From contig VZRR01008077.1 of the NCBI GenBank assembly GCA_013398015.1, positions 960,826-1,024,825 on the forward strand: a DNA stretch of 64,000 bases. The letters are read 5' to 3'. How positions within the stretch are numbered: the stretch's first letter is position 1; every line of letters begins with the position of its first letter. Shown one piece after another: positions 53,601-60,615 of this stretch. Made by a program: the position numbers and the translations under genes. Source of the DNA: Oreocharis arfaki. Its lineage: Eukaryota > Chordata > Aves > Passeriformes > Paramythiidae. Under the pieces are notes generated by a model. The model saw only the letters and a list, made by a program, of their open reading frames with translations. It did no database searches and was not told the DNA's origin.

Positions 53601-56600
53601 AGATCAAATGAAACATCATGATGGAAAAAGAGTTGTGGTAGAAAATGATCATGTCTTACAGCATCAAGTGTGAAAGGAGAAAGTGCTTGTAAAAGTACTC
53701 ATGTGTAAGTGAAGCATCAACTCCTGTTTCTGCTATTTGTGTTTTGCTTATTAGGCTTTGTCCTCCGAACTGAATATGTGTGAAACACAGAGCAAAGAAT
53801 ACAAACATGAAATTGAAAGACTTAACAATGAGCTTCTGGAAATCAAAAAGAAATATCTGGCTCAGAAACGCAAGGAGCAACAGAAGAAGTATGGGAAAAC
53901 AACAGTTTCGTCTACACAACTTTCTGCATAAGCTAGATTTTTATTTTAGACCCTTTTGATTAGAATGTGGCCAAATTTGACTGAGGTGATACAGTTTTGT
54001 TGCCTAATTTTCCTGAATGTTATCCTTCATGTTACTTCAGTCTGGTCTAGATTTACCATGATCTATGGCCAGGACAAGAACATCCATCAGAGATGCTGCT
54101 GAACATGTTCTGCAGTCCAGTTAAATTATTCATACCCATGAGATGGTGCCCAGAGAACAGAGATTAGTGTCTGGTCTCTGACATCAAAGCCTAGAATTAT
54201 AGAACAGTTTGGGTTGGAAGGGACCTTTAAAGGCCATCTAGTCCAACCTCCCTGCAATGAGCAGGGACATCTTCAACCTGATGAGGTTGCTCAGCGCCCC
54301 ATCCAACCTGATCTTGAATGTACCCAGGGATGGGGCATCTACCACCTCTCTGGGCAACTTGGGCCAGTGTTTTACCACCCTCATAATAGAAAAATTCCTT
54401 CTTATATCTAGTCTAAATCTACCCTCTTTCAGTTAAAAACCCTTATCCCTTGTCCTGTTGCAACAGGCTTTCTGGGCTGTGTGTGCACATGGCCGGCTCA
54501 TGTCCAGCCTGTCCCCCACCAGCACCCCCAAGTCCTTCTGGGCAGGGCTGCTCTCCATCTGTTCATCCCCTAGCCTGGACTGGTGCCAAGGATTGCCCTG
54601 ACTCAGGTGCAGCACCCAGCACTTGGTCTTGTGGAACCTCATGAGATTCCCATGGGCCCAGTTCTTGAGCTTATGCAGGTCCTTGTGAATGGCATCCTGT
54701 CCCTCCGGTGAGTCAACTGCCCCATTCAGCTTGTTGTCATCTGAAAACTTGCTGAGGGTGCTGAGGGTGGCCTTTACTTTTAAAGAGAAATTTCTTAGAT
54801 TTCTGCAGTCAGATGATGTGATCTGTTACCGAGATTTTCTGTATACACAGAAACCCTTTTGTCTTTCCACTCATTTCCATCCTCAGCCTGTGCCTTCCTC
54901 ACGCACTAAAGCCAACAGTTCTCTACAGTTGCCAAATATAATTCAAAGTTGCCTCTATCATTTCTTCCTTAATCCCATTTCAGACAGCAAATGATTTGAT
55001 GACTAAATTAGCAAAATAATCACTGATAAACAGTGACTTTTGTCCATCTGAAAATTGCATAATGTTGCCTTAATGTTTGGAATTAGCAACAATTGTGCAG
55101 TGCTAATGGCCTTTCTGGAGCTTTAGGATCAATATGTGAAGCTACCATAATGCCTGATAATCCATTTCCAGCAGCTAAATGTCTCCTTCACAGTAGATTT
55201 GATGTTTCCGTTCACTCTGGCATCATGTCTCTTTTTGTTCATCAGATGAGGAGAAATTCACCCACATTTTGTTGTTTTATCTCACCTAGAATTAATTCCT
55301 GTCATAAAAACTCCACTTGTTAAGGACATAATTGCTTTAAAGTAAAACAAAAAGTACTGTGTGAGTCGATAGTGGCTGAACTGGGGCATGTTACACAGTG
55401 AAAGGAATTTCCTTTTGCAAGTAATTTAGTGCTGGATACACTGCTTATCGTTTCAGGATGGATATCTGCCCCTGGAGCAGCTTGTCAAGTTGTTCTTTTG
55501 AGCAAGCATGGCTGTAGTCCGATGAGCATTGGTGTCTTTGTGACATCTGTGTTTTGGAAGTACATTCAGATACTGCTGGTGGTGCTTCTGCAGGGTGGCA
55601 TCATCTCATTGCCCCCATCACAGCCTCAGAAGGCACCAGCAGTGTGCTGCCAGCCCTGGCTTACACTTCTCTTGTGGCAGACGAGAGGTGGTGCTGGGCT
55701 TTGCTCTCCTCTGCCCCTCATTGCTTTGTGTCCTCCAGAGTTTCTTTGATGCAACCACGTATCAAGAGATCATTTAAAAAGTGTTGATCAAAGCCTGTTA
55801 GGCTAAGCCTCCAAGACTAGGTGTCTGTTTGGATCTAATTACAAGACTACTGATGGGGTTTGGAATTATTAAAATAATTCCAATAACAATATAACAGTCA
55901 AAACAAAATAACAGTCAAGCCTGTTGGACTGCATCCTGCTTTGAAGGACACAGAGGCCTAACTGGGCATATCAGTCCTGGATAACTGCACCTTCTGTAGT
56001 CTCTAGGCTGTGCTTTGTGTTGGCAAAGGAAACAGCCTTGTGCAGCCCTCCTTCTCCAACCTGCCAATTGTGCAAGACACATGGCTGGCTGGCTGCAATA
56101 AAGAGAACCCATTGTGCAGCCAGGTTCTTCCCCAGAGAGTCCTCTTCCCTGCCATACAGCCATTCCACACCATTCCTGCCTCAGGCAGGGCTGGACAGGC
56201 AGTGCCTGCTATGTGGACGCTGGCCAAAGAGCCAGGGCCATTTGATTAGTACAATCTCAGATTTCTCTAAATCCCAGTGACAGAAAACCACTGACTTGAT
56301 CTCTATCTTGCTGGCTAATGTTAACATCTGAAATAAATGTAGCTGGTTTTGCTAATAAAAAGAGGATCCTGTCAGGACAATAGCATTAAGAACATTATTG
56401 ACTACCCTGGTATGAAAGAGAATTAATACTCTCAGATAACCTTACACAAAGTTATCATCTAAAGCTTTTATTGATTTGCACAAGATAGCTTTGAGTTGTG
56501 ATTTAACATCTTAGTACTGAATAAATGCAGCTTAGCATGTGATGCCAAAGGAATATGAGTGACAGTGGGAATTTATCTTTGTTTTGTGTTCAAAATGAAA

Positions 56601-58386
56601 ATTCAACATTCAAGATTTTGGTTGTGTATTTGAAATCCTCGTTTTCAGCTCTCTGATTCTGAATGTTGTCTTTCTCAGTTGTCTTAGCTGTTCTTTTTCT
56701 ATCTCTTCCTATTTTTAATTTCAGCTTCTTGAACCCTTTCTGCATCACTATTTTCCTAGTTGCTTCTAGCACCAGGATCCCATTTTGATCTTGATAAGGA
56801 TTTGTGAGAAAATATGAAGCTTAAATCCCCACCAGAGACCTAATCCAGCAGTCCTATATATGTAAATAACTGCACTGAGGGATGTCAGTAGTAACTGAGA
56901 GCTTTTGCACGTGGCTGGTTGCACATTAATTCTGCATAATATATGATAGTATTCAGTTGCATAGAATTTTCCATACTGATGAGAACATCTGTTGGTTGTC
57001 TCCTTGGGGCATGAGGAAAGAATGAGCATGGATTCTGGATCATTTTCTCTCCCCAAACTTGGAAGCCCAATAGTGAGATGGGATGAGCCATCTAAATACA
57101 GAAGGATAGTTTTTAGTGCTGTCAGCTGGCATATCCATTAGTGCTACATTGATACAATTAAAACCAGTTAAAAACTGTTTTCATTGTTAAATTAATCTGT
57201 GCCATCTTTTGACTATTCTACCTCTGTATGGGTCAAATTTGAAAAACAATGCATAACTAGACATCCTACATGGTTTCCCTGAACTTCCTACTATCCTGAC
57301 AGTTATTTAGGGGCAAATAGAAAAGTAGTAATTCTGGGCAGTGTTTTCTTTTCCCTTACTGGGGAGTGAGCAAAGATACTTTTGTGACAAGGCTAGATTT
57401 TGTAAAAGTGTGGTTGTACTCACATTTGTGTCTCAATCTCAATGACTGTGAAATAAAATAATGGCACTGACCTTCTTTGTAAAGCCTTGAGACTTCTGCT
57501 GTTATGATAAACTAGAACTTCATAAAGCTCCACTTGGTTAATCTGAAGTATCTCAGGACCTCTCTCTGAAGCATCCAGGTATGTCACAGTGAGTTTGGAA
57601 AATTGCCCTTCATCCTTGTAGTGCTGAGCTGTCCCCAGCCTTGTGGGAGTGGAACCAGCTGACCCCCATTCCCCCCTCTAAAGGCCATCCAATTCATGAC
57701 CTCCTGGATTCTCAGATGGAGTAACTCCCTGGGGCTGTCAGTGCACCTACAGCACACTGGTAGTTTTCTGCAAATGTCACAGGCAGGGCAATTATCACTG
57801 GAACTTTGTTAAAATGTGAAGACAGCTAGCACTACATATTCATTAAAATTCAACAAAGGAAAAAAGTCTCCCCATTGTGCCTTTGATGAATGTTGCTGTT
57901 TGTTTGAAAACAGGCATATTCCAGCTAGAACAGGATGGTGATTAGAAATCTGAAGTCATGGAGCTCATGTACGTACTTGCTCTAATGAGGTGCTTTGACC
58001 ATTTTGGGGAATAGCACAAAGAAAGCTCATTTATTTCTAATTTTTCATAATTCCAAACCACATCAGTAGTCTTGTAATTAGATCCAAACAGACACCTAGT
58101 CTTGGAGGCTTAGCCTAACAGGCTTTGATCAACACTTTTTAAATGATCTCTTGATACGTGGTTGCATCAAAGAAACTCTGGAGGACACAGATTTCCTTAG
58201 TTTGTAAACATCTCTGGGCTGTAGAATGAAATTCGAATTTTCTGTTTCTTTGTTTCTATTTAAAGGGAGAAGGAGCGATCCAGCATCGATATGAGGATGA
58301 AATTACCACCCCTCAAGACTGATGTACCTCACTTCGACATAGGGGACTTTCCATTGAGCAGATCCATTCCCAAAATTGCAGTCTAG
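2661..58386 (+). CDS. CFAP58: CFAP58 (CCDC147), complete 18-exon coding region
   Basis: Spliced coding span of cilia and flagella associated protein 58. Joining 18 exons gives 2619 nt, an 872-residue protein, with every intron GT-AG and every junction in frame. I matched it exon by exon to human CFAP58 (872 aa, from memory); shared blocks include RQKKE, VHRWRKLE, LARQPGPEA and KKYLAQKRKEQ. The protein is almost all charged heptad-like coiled coil rich in E, K, Q and L, with no signal peptide or membrane segment. From the literature, CFAP58 is an axonemal and sperm-flagellar structural protein, and human loss-of-function variants cause malformed sperm flagella and male infertility. Exon 1 encodes only Met-Ala-Glu, so the gene start depends on the CpG-rich first exon. 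The largest intron is 16.4 kb. The last exon carries a short C-terminal FPL motif also seen in mammals. I see no frameshift or premature stop, so the gene looks intact. Confidence 0.96.
2670..2681 (+). promoter_or_regulatory. Possible RFX X-box-like motif over the exon 1 donor
   Basis: GTAACC followed directly by TGCAAC resembles two RFX half-sites (GTNRCC and RGYAAC) with no spacer and one mismatch. RFX factors drive many ciliary genes, and X-boxes usually sit close to the start of transcription. The first half overlaps the splice donor, so the match may be coincidence. Confidence 0.25.
3000..3294 (+). repeat. CR1 LINE 3' fragment in intron 1 (plus)
   Basis: Contains GGGACAGGACAGAGGGGAAT, GGTTTAGATTAGATGATAGG, AATTCTTTATTGTGAGGATG and TTGCCCAGAGAAGTTGCAGA, ending in TTTGTGATTCTGTG, which is the CR1 terminal repeat. 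It lies in the same orientation as the gene. Confidence 0.87.
4035..4316 (+). CDS. CFAP58: CFAP58 coding exon 2 (residues 4-97)
   Basis: Follows acceptor TCACTCAG and ends before donor GTAAAG; 282 nt, phase 0 on both sides. It is the largest coding exon. It reads through LEESAF and EKFRVEYEKLLAIMKKS, matching the N-terminus of human CFAP58 (EKFRIEYERLHAVMKKS). The open frame extends upstream into intron 1 to an ATG at 3975, but that part has no counterpart in the family and is intron. Confidence 0.95.
4317..9243 (+). other. CFAP58: CFAP58 intron 2
   Basis: 4927 bp of AT-rich, unique-looking sequence. I see no repeat family, RNA gene or additional exon. Short open frames (for example 8147-8646 minus) show no family resemblance. 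Confidence 0.88.
9244..9380 (+). CDS. CFAP58: CFAP58 coding exon 3 (residues 98-143, split codon)
   Basis: Follows acceptor TTCCTAG and ends before a consensus donor GTAAGT; 137 nt, ending two bases into a codon. It encodes ELEKAWKMVDKAHEREQ, aligned to human EIEKAWKMVDSAYDKEQ, then a leucine/asparagine-rich helix. The split codon is completed by the first base of exon 4 (AG|T, serine). Confidence 0.95.
9381..11088 (+). other. CFAP58: CFAP58 intron 3
   Basis: 1708 bp. Nothing recognisable beyond short chance open frames. Confidence 0.88.
11089..11245 (+). CDS. CFAP58: CFAP58 coding exon 4 (residues 143-195)
   Basis: Follows acceptor GCTTCCAG and ends before GTCTGT; 157 nt, ending phase 0. 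It encodes the strongly conserved block EERDQLLSEVVKLRQSL (human KERDQLLSEVVKLRESL) and the EQQQETEK run. The donor has C at +3, which departs from the usual purine. The open frame runs on into the intron to 11377, but without similarity. Confidence 0.95.
11246..13270 (+). other. CFAP58: CFAP58 intron 4
   Basis: 2025 bp. A 138-codon minus-strand open frame at 12520-12936 has no recognisable similarity. No repeats seen. Confidence 0.88.
13271..13465 (+). CDS. CFAP58: CFAP58 coding exon 5 (residues 196-260)
   Basis: Follows acceptor ATTATTATAG, whose polypyrimidine tract is poor, and ends before GTAGAG; 195 nt, phase 0. It encodes LQQDIQLRQNEELREARKK, aligned to human FQQEIQQRQNEASREFRKK, then a glutamine/asparagine-rich coiled coil. 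Confidence 0.95.
13466..15623 (+). other. CFAP58: CFAP58 intron 5
   Basis: 2158 bp. Holds a possible MIR-like relic at 13765-13900; otherwise featureless. Confidence 0.88.
13765..13900 (+). repeat. Decayed MIR/CORE-SINE-like fragment
   Basis: The order ACTGCCGGATTGGACTTC, CTGCCAGTTTTGCTATTGAT, TGTGTCTAGTGGCATTGGTA, AAATTATTTCACCTCCATCC roughly follows the MIR consensus (tRNA-derived end, then the TGTGACCTTGGGCAAGT core). It is strongly diverged. Confidence 0.35.
15624..15761 (+). CDS. CFAP58: CFAP58 coding exon 6 (residues 261-306)
   Basis: Follows acceptor CATCTAACAG and ends before consensus donor GTAAGT; 138 nt, phase 0. It encodes LNENAGKELEQLKMKNQKL, aligned to human LNERAAKELEQFQMRNAKL. 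This is one of the less conserved stretches of the helix toward its 3' end. Confidence 0.94.
15762..17902 (+). other. CFAP58: CFAP58 intron 6
   Basis: 2141 bp, AT-rich, with a T16 run at 16301-16316. No other structure seen. Confidence 0.88.
17903..18062 (+). CDS. CFAP58: CFAP58 coding exon 7 (residues 307-360, split codon)
   Basis: Follows acceptor TATTCCGTAG and ends before GTAGGT; 160 nt, ending one base into a codon (G|AG). It encodes MRLEISKLSKMRDVLQNKL and SMLKNQIIRLEK, aligned to human MRLDIGKLNKIREQIHKKL and TLKNQIVGLER. Confidence 0.94.
18298..18380 (+). CDS. CFAP58: CFAP58 coding exon 8 (residues 360-387)
   Basis: Follows acceptor TTTTCTCTAG and ends before donor GTGAGT; 83 nt, ending phase 0. 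It is the shortest exon apart from the first. It encodes AKKQAEIDKRTTDGLVRER-like sequence followed by DMLNQ, aligned to human SKKQAELDRKAMDELLRER. The intron before it is only 235 bp, the shortest in the gene. Confidence 0.95.
18381..19518 (+). other. CFAP58: CFAP58 intron 8
   Basis: 1138 bp. Nothing recognisable. Confidence 0.88.
19519..19710 (+). CDS. CFAP58: CFAP58 coding exon 9 (residues 388-451)
   Basis: Follows acceptor GTTCTCTGTAG and ends before GTAGGA; 192 nt, phase 0. It carries one of the best conserved blocks, NATQKQIDLVKLHEQSKQN and AQKQRKIIYQLEKER, nearly identical to the human protein. Confidence 0.96.
19711..23992 (+). other. CFAP58: CFAP58 intron 9
   Basis: 4282 bp. A possible SINE relic lies at 19965-20035 and a small local duplication (GTTGGAGGTA) at 22686-22710. 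No exon-like element found. Confidence 0.88.
19965..20035 (-). repeat. Possible tRNA-derived SINE relic
   Basis: GGACTGGAGTTCAAACCAAG followed by GCCTCTTGACTTATACATGA resembles the reversed B-box end of a MIR-type SINE. The match is short and uncertain. Confidence 0.25.
23993..24154 (+). CDS. CFAP58: CFAP58 coding exon 10 (residues 452-505)
   Basis: Follows a strong pyrimidine-rich acceptor (CCTTTTGCTCCAG) and ends before GTAGAA; 162 nt, phase 0. It encodes KLKQQQNLCETLRSER followed by LYSKNLIEAK, aligned to human KLKQQQNLYEAVRSDR and LYSKNLVEAQ. Confidence 0.95.
24155..26970 (+). other. CFAP58: CFAP58 intron 10
   Basis: 2816 bp. Contains a 23-bp-period direct repeat at 24645-24681 (GAGACGATTCTCTC twice). 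Nothing else stands out. Confidence 0.88.
26971..27117 (+). CDS. CFAP58: CFAP58 coding exon 11 (residues 506-554)
   Basis: Follows acceptor CTTTTCTATTAG and ends before GTAAGA; 147 nt, phase 0. It encodes DEIAEVKMKLKTATRQLDQL and a KEKDAALEK helix. A histidine/glutamate-rich stretch (HVEHEHSEHEKES) replaces the human LEQQRIEKEKET. Confidence 0.94.
27118..30524 (+). other. CFAP58: CFAP58 intron 11
   Basis: 3407 bp. An A/C-rich low-complexity patch lies at 27841-27900. Otherwise AT-rich and featureless. Confidence 0.88.
30525..30665 (+). CDS. CFAP58: CFAP58 coding exon 12 (residues 555-601)
   Basis: Follows acceptor TCTCCATTAG; 141 nt, phase 0. It encodes EAEEKKLLKIITEADAERL and RQKKEFDK, aligned to human EAEERKLLRIIAEADGERL and RQKKELDQ. 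The donor GTCGGA is weak, with C at +3. The downstream exon confirms the junction. Confidence 0.95.
30666..31015 (+). other. CFAP58: CFAP58 intron 12
   Basis: 350 bp, short, with a weak GTCGGA donor. Nothing inside. Confidence 0.9.
31016..31239 (+). CDS. CFAP58: CFAP58 coding exon 13 (residues 602-676, split codon)
   Basis: Follows acceptor GTGCCCACAG and ends before GTAGGA; 224 nt, ending two bases into a codon. This is the most conserved part of the protein: RRNDEVALLYEKIKIQQ, EDMRILKLEIKKLRREKG and ANVEELR match human with few changes. It is visibly richer in G and C than neighbouring intron sequence. Confidence 0.96.
31240..33254 (+). other. CFAP58: CFAP58 intron 13
   Basis: 2015 bp. 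Holds the possible SINE relic at 32115-32200. Confidence 0.88.
32115..32200 (-). repeat. Possible tRNA-derived SINE relic
   Basis: GGGATTTGAACTTGCTGCCC resembles a reversed tRNA T-loop (GGATTTGAACC type) followed by a D-arm-like region, as in MIR-class SINEs. No intact tRNA fold is present. Confidence 0.3.
33255..33366 (+). CDS. CFAP58: CFAP58 coding exon 14 (residues 676-713)
   Basis: Follows acceptor GGCCTTCAG and ends before GTGACG; 112 nt, ending phase 0. It encodes HMQKELLREQTRCKILEEEL and then KPLQVHRWRKLE. The VHRWRKLE block is identical to human. It contains a tryptophan and a proline in an otherwise helical protein, which suggests a break or docking point in the coiled coil. Confidence 0.95.
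33367..35571 (+). other. CFAP58: CFAP58 intron 14
   Basis: 2205 bp. An A14 run lies at 35421-35434. Nothing else recognisable. Confidence 0.88.
35572..35676 (+). CDS. CFAP58: CFAP58 coding exon 15 (residues 714-748)
   Basis: Follows acceptor CTCTTTCCTAG and ends before GTACTG; 105 nt, phase 0. It encodes ASDPTTFELILKVQRLQKRL, aligned to human ASDPNAYELIQKIHTLQKRL, then a conserved VIEKEFLLQ. The 16.4 kb intron follows. Confidence 0.95.
36788..36905 (-). repeat. MIR-like SINE relic (minus)
   Basis: CTGAGATATAGAGGTATTAA, GTTGCCTGCCCAAGAAAATC and ATTTGAGCCTACATTACTGT follow the reverse complement of MIR (CTGAGGC.CAGAG.GGTTAAG, TTGCCCAAGGTCA, GGATTCGAACCCAGG) in order across about 110 bp. Confidence 0.5.
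37801..37819. repeat. T19 homopolymer
   Basis: Nineteen consecutive T bases in intron 15. The next longest are T16 at 16301-16316 and A14 at 35421-35434. Confidence 0.95.
40370..40485 (+). repeat. MIR-like SINE relic (plus)
   Basis: CTGTGACCTTGGGCAGGCTG and CTTAGCTTTGGCATGCCTCA match the MIR core (TGTGACCTTGGGCAAGTTACTTA) closely. AT-rich sequence resembling the MIR 3' half follows, including TAGTGGTGTGTGAATGA. Confidence 0.55.
52043..52162 (+). CDS. CFAP58: CFAP58 coding exon 16 (residues 749-788)
   Basis: Follows acceptor TCTTCCTTAG and ends before GTAAGA; 120 nt, phase 0. It encodes EKEKLYVELRHVLARQPGPE, identical to human across LARQPGPEA, then a QYRNILREKTKQIK helix. The exon is strikingly GC-rich compared with the AT-rich introns around it. 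Confidence 0.95.
52163..53754 (+). other. CFAP58: CFAP58 intron 16
   Basis: 1592 bp. Contains the pentanucleotide microsatellite at 53171-53243. Confidence 0.88.
53171..53243. repeat. Degenerate pentanucleotide microsatellite (GTAAT)n
   Basis: Units of five, such as GTAAT, ACAAT, GCAAT and ATAAT, run for about 14 copies in intron 16. The tyrosine/isoleucine-rich open frames on the opposite strand are products of this repeat. Confidence 0.85.
53755..53888 (+). CDS. CFAP58: CFAP58 coding exon 17 (residues 789-833, split codon)
   Basis: Follows acceptor TGCTTATTAG; 134 nt, ending two bases into a lysine codon before the donor GTATGG. It encodes LSSELNMCETQSKEYKHE and KKYLAQKRKEQ, matching human. 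The donor is weak (A at -1, T at +4). Without splicing the frame continues 13 codons to TAA at 53929. Splicing to 58266 is preferred because it restores 872 residues and a C-terminus resembling the mammalian one. Confidence 0.88.
54192..54760 (-). repeat. CR1 LINE with RT remnant in intron 17 (minus)
   Basis: Begins with AGAATTATAGAACAGTTTGG and the usual reversed CR1 3' end. From about 54450 it continues, on the minus strand, into the end of the reverse-transcriptase ORF (NLMRFHKTKC, VLHL, RLGDEQMESSPAQKDLGVLV). Upstream of this is FSDDNKLNGA, a changed form of the FADDTKL catalytic block. An internal deletion joins the 3' region to the coding part. It is about 570 bp long. Confidence 0.9.
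55727..55869 (+). repeat. Left arm of a 143-bp near-perfect inverted repeat
   Basis: Reads TGTGTCCTCCAGAGTTTC... to ...GGTTTGGAATTAT. Base by base it is the reverse complement of 58047-58189 with a single mismatch. No transposon family or coding frame is recognisable. Its inner end merges into a short palindrome (55860-55883). Confidence 0.97.
55860..55883. repeat. 11-bp palindrome at the inner border of the left arm
   Basis: TTGGAATTATT, then AA, then AATAATTCCAA: a perfect 11-bp stem with a two-base centre. Its first half is the last 10 bases of the left arm plus one base; its second half resembles the start of the right arm. Confidence 0.95.
58047..58189 (-). repeat. Right arm of the 143-bp near-perfect inverted repeat
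   Basis: Reverse complement of 55727-55869 with one mismatch. It ends 76 bases before the first base of the terminal CFAP58 exon, just ahead of the pyrimidine-rich acceptor region. There is no target-site duplication outside the two arms (left flank ATTGCTT, right flank GATTTCC). Confidence 0.97.
58266..58386 (+). CDS. CFAP58: CFAP58 terminal coding exon 18 (residues 833-872)
   Basis: Follows acceptor CTATTTAAAG. Its first base completes the lysine codon left by exon 17, and 40 codons including TAG follow. It encodes KERSSIDMRMKLPPLKTDV and a tail with FDIGDFPLSRS. Human CFAP58 ends with FTGGGFPLRS at the same place, so the FPL(x)RS-type tail is the shared feature. This tail is not coiled coil. 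A polyadenylation signal lies 123 bases downstream of the stop. Confidence 0.86.
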
Positions 58387-58535
58387 GAATGCACTCATCT
58401 ACTTGCATTCCTGTTCCCAGTTTCTTGTTTGAGAAACTGTAATTTTAAGTTGGAGAAATCTACTGAAATCACTGTATCACCTTCAGGAAAATTTTGTATA
58501 TTGTATATAATAAAACACATTTTTACACTGGAATT
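58387..58535 (+). other. CFAP58: CFAP58 3' untranslated region
   Basis: AT-rich sequence after the TAG at 58384-58386. Its 3' limit is inferred from the polyadenylation signal at 58509, assuming cleavage 10-30 bases beyond it. No second stop-proximal gene begins here. Confidence 0.6.
58509..58514 (+). terminator. CFAP58: Polyadenylation signal AATAAA for CFAP58
   Basis: Canonical AATAAA 123 bases after the stop codon. The T-rich stretch just after it fits a downstream element. It is the first canonical signal after the terminal exon. Confidence 0.75.
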
Positions 58536-60085
58536 ACATTTTATATTGCATTTTATATTTCATTTATATTTTGTACATTTTGTATTGGAATTAACATAGT
58601 TCTTTTTACAAACTGTGTACCAAATCTGCCCATTTGATGCCAGCAGAAGCCTGCATGGATGTAAATGGACAGTGGAGATATTTCTTCTTCAATAGTGTGT
58701 CTCTATTTAGCACTGTAACAACACAAAATGCCTTAATATGTAGTTATTTCTTTTATCTGCCTCAGTTGCAAGCGCTCACTCCATTTATCTTCTGACTCAA
58801 AGCACCTGAAAGAAATGAGGATTCAGAAAAGAAGAAAAATTAATAGGCTGATGTTTCAAGCCCTGCTGAGCAAATGCAAAATTAACAAGTCTTGACTTAG
58901 ATGTACACATGTAGCAGTTCTCTGTGTAGGTAGTGTATAATAGGGTTTATGCAGTGTTTGCTGCAGTTGTTAGTAAGATCAAGGAAGTTTGTGGCCACAA
59001 TGTACATTATTAAGAGCATGATTGTGTTTACTCTGGTAGGTACAAAGTGACATAATTATATCTGTTCCACTGGGGGGACTCTGCACACTCAGTGGGACAC
59101 GCTGTTCTCCCACACAAATCCTTCCGAGCGATTAAAACTTGGACTCAAAACATGGCAAACTTTATGCTTTAATTTCTAGACACTCGGGCATTTTTGTAAC
59201 TTCCAGAAATTGTTTTTGTAATACAGCAGGAGCCCTCCAACCTTTTCAGCCAAAAGAGATTTAATTACCATTCATTAACAAGTGAAATAACAAAGTCACG
59301 GCATGAGGTGCTGAAGTATAGAAAACTTTCAAGCTGTAAAATAAAATAAAATGTTTTGAAACCGATTTGAATGTGGAAGTTTTTTCCCCTGCCTGGGGGA
59401 TAAAAATACTTGTCCAAAGATATATGCTGATAAATATTTCACATCCAGAAAAAAACCCCAAAAAAACGCTTTGCAAAGATTTTGTTCTTTTCTTTGGTGG
59501 AATACATAATTAAATATTAAAGCTACTGTGGGAAACTTTAATGGAAGTGTTTAATTCAAAGGAATCAAGTTAAATACGACAGGGATCTACTTTGCTTTTA
59601 CACTGGGGACCAGAACACTTAGTCATCATATCCATTGTATTTTTCTTTTGTCCCCAAAATAGCTATTACTGGTTTTTCACTGTCAAGTGCATTATGCTAA
59701 AGTTATCATTTTAGGGCAGTCATGCTGTCGAAATCGTGTCTCTTGTGTATCTGACACGTCCTTATAGATAGAATAATTGAAAATAACTGACATGGGCACT
59801 TGAGTCTGATGGAATCCCAAGAAAGTTTTACTGAAGCTTTTAGAAGTTGGTATTTGCTAAGGTCCCGAGTATCCAGCCTGGAGCTGGATTCTGCTGTGCT
59901 TACACTGGCAAGTAATTTGTATTGAAATAAGTCATCAAAGACACATTTATTAATTCACATGGACTGGAGGCACAGTTAGACTCCAAGAACACTGTCACTC
60001 TGTAGAGAACAACTGATGTGTTGTACACACTGTACAGTGTGCCCCCTCACTTATCCAGAGGTTATTCCAGTCTGTGTACATCTCC

Positions 60086-60615
60086 CACAGAATCACAGGA
60101 TCATTTAGGTTGGAAAACACCTCCAAGATCACCCAGTCCCACCTTTGGCTGAACACCAGCATGTCAGCTAAACCAGAGCACTGAGTGCCATGTCCAGTTG
60201 TTCCTAGAGCAGATGGTGACCCCACCACCTCCCTGGGCAGCTTGTTCCAATGCTTAACCACCCTTTCAGTAAAGACATTCTTCCTGCTGTCCAACCTGTG
60301 CTTCCCATGGCACAGCTTGAGGCCACGTCCTCTTGTCCTGTCACTTGTTACCTGAGAGAAGAGGCCAAGCCCCAGCTTCCTTCAGGTACAACTCCTTTAA
60401 GGTAGCTGTAGAATGATAAGGTCGTTTCTGAGCCTTCTTTTTTCCAGGCTGAGCCCCCCAGCTCCTTCAGCAACTCATTACAAGACTCTCTAGACCCTTC
60501 CCCAGCTCCATTACCCTTCTCTGAACACACTCCAGCCTCTCAATGTCTTTCTTGGGGTGAGGGACCAGACCTGGACACAGCACTTGAGATGTGGCCTCAC
60601 CAGTGTGGCCTCACT
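60086..60615 (-). repeat. CR1 LINE 3' fragment downstream of CFAP58 (minus)
   Basis: Starts AATCACAGGATCATTTAGGT then TTGGAAAACACCTCCAAGAT. It continues with the CCACCTCCCTGGGCAGCTTG, CTTCCTGCTGTCCAACCTGT and GGCCACGTCCTCTTGTCCTG landmarks and ends near ATGTGGCCTCACCAG. It belongs to a different CR1 subfamily from the 54192 copy. About 530 bp, 5'-truncated. Confidence 0.88.

Larger units (their letters stand above)
53889..58265 (+). other. CFAP58: CFAP58 intron 17 with CR1 and long inverted repeat
   Basis: 4377 bp, GTATGG to TTTAAAG. Contains the minus-strand CR1 at 54192-54760 and both arms of the 143-bp inverted repeat. The 2177 bp between the arms shows no transposase, terminal motif or gene. 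Confidence 0.85.

Noticed and set aside
54433..54642. Small gene on the minus strand
   Set aside because: It is the reverse-transcriptase C-terminal part of a dead CR1.
55727..58189. DNA transposon with terminal inverted repeats
   Set aside because: No target-site duplication flanks the arms, no transposase trace lies between them, and the outer ends do not match a terminal motif I know. An inverted duplication explains it better.
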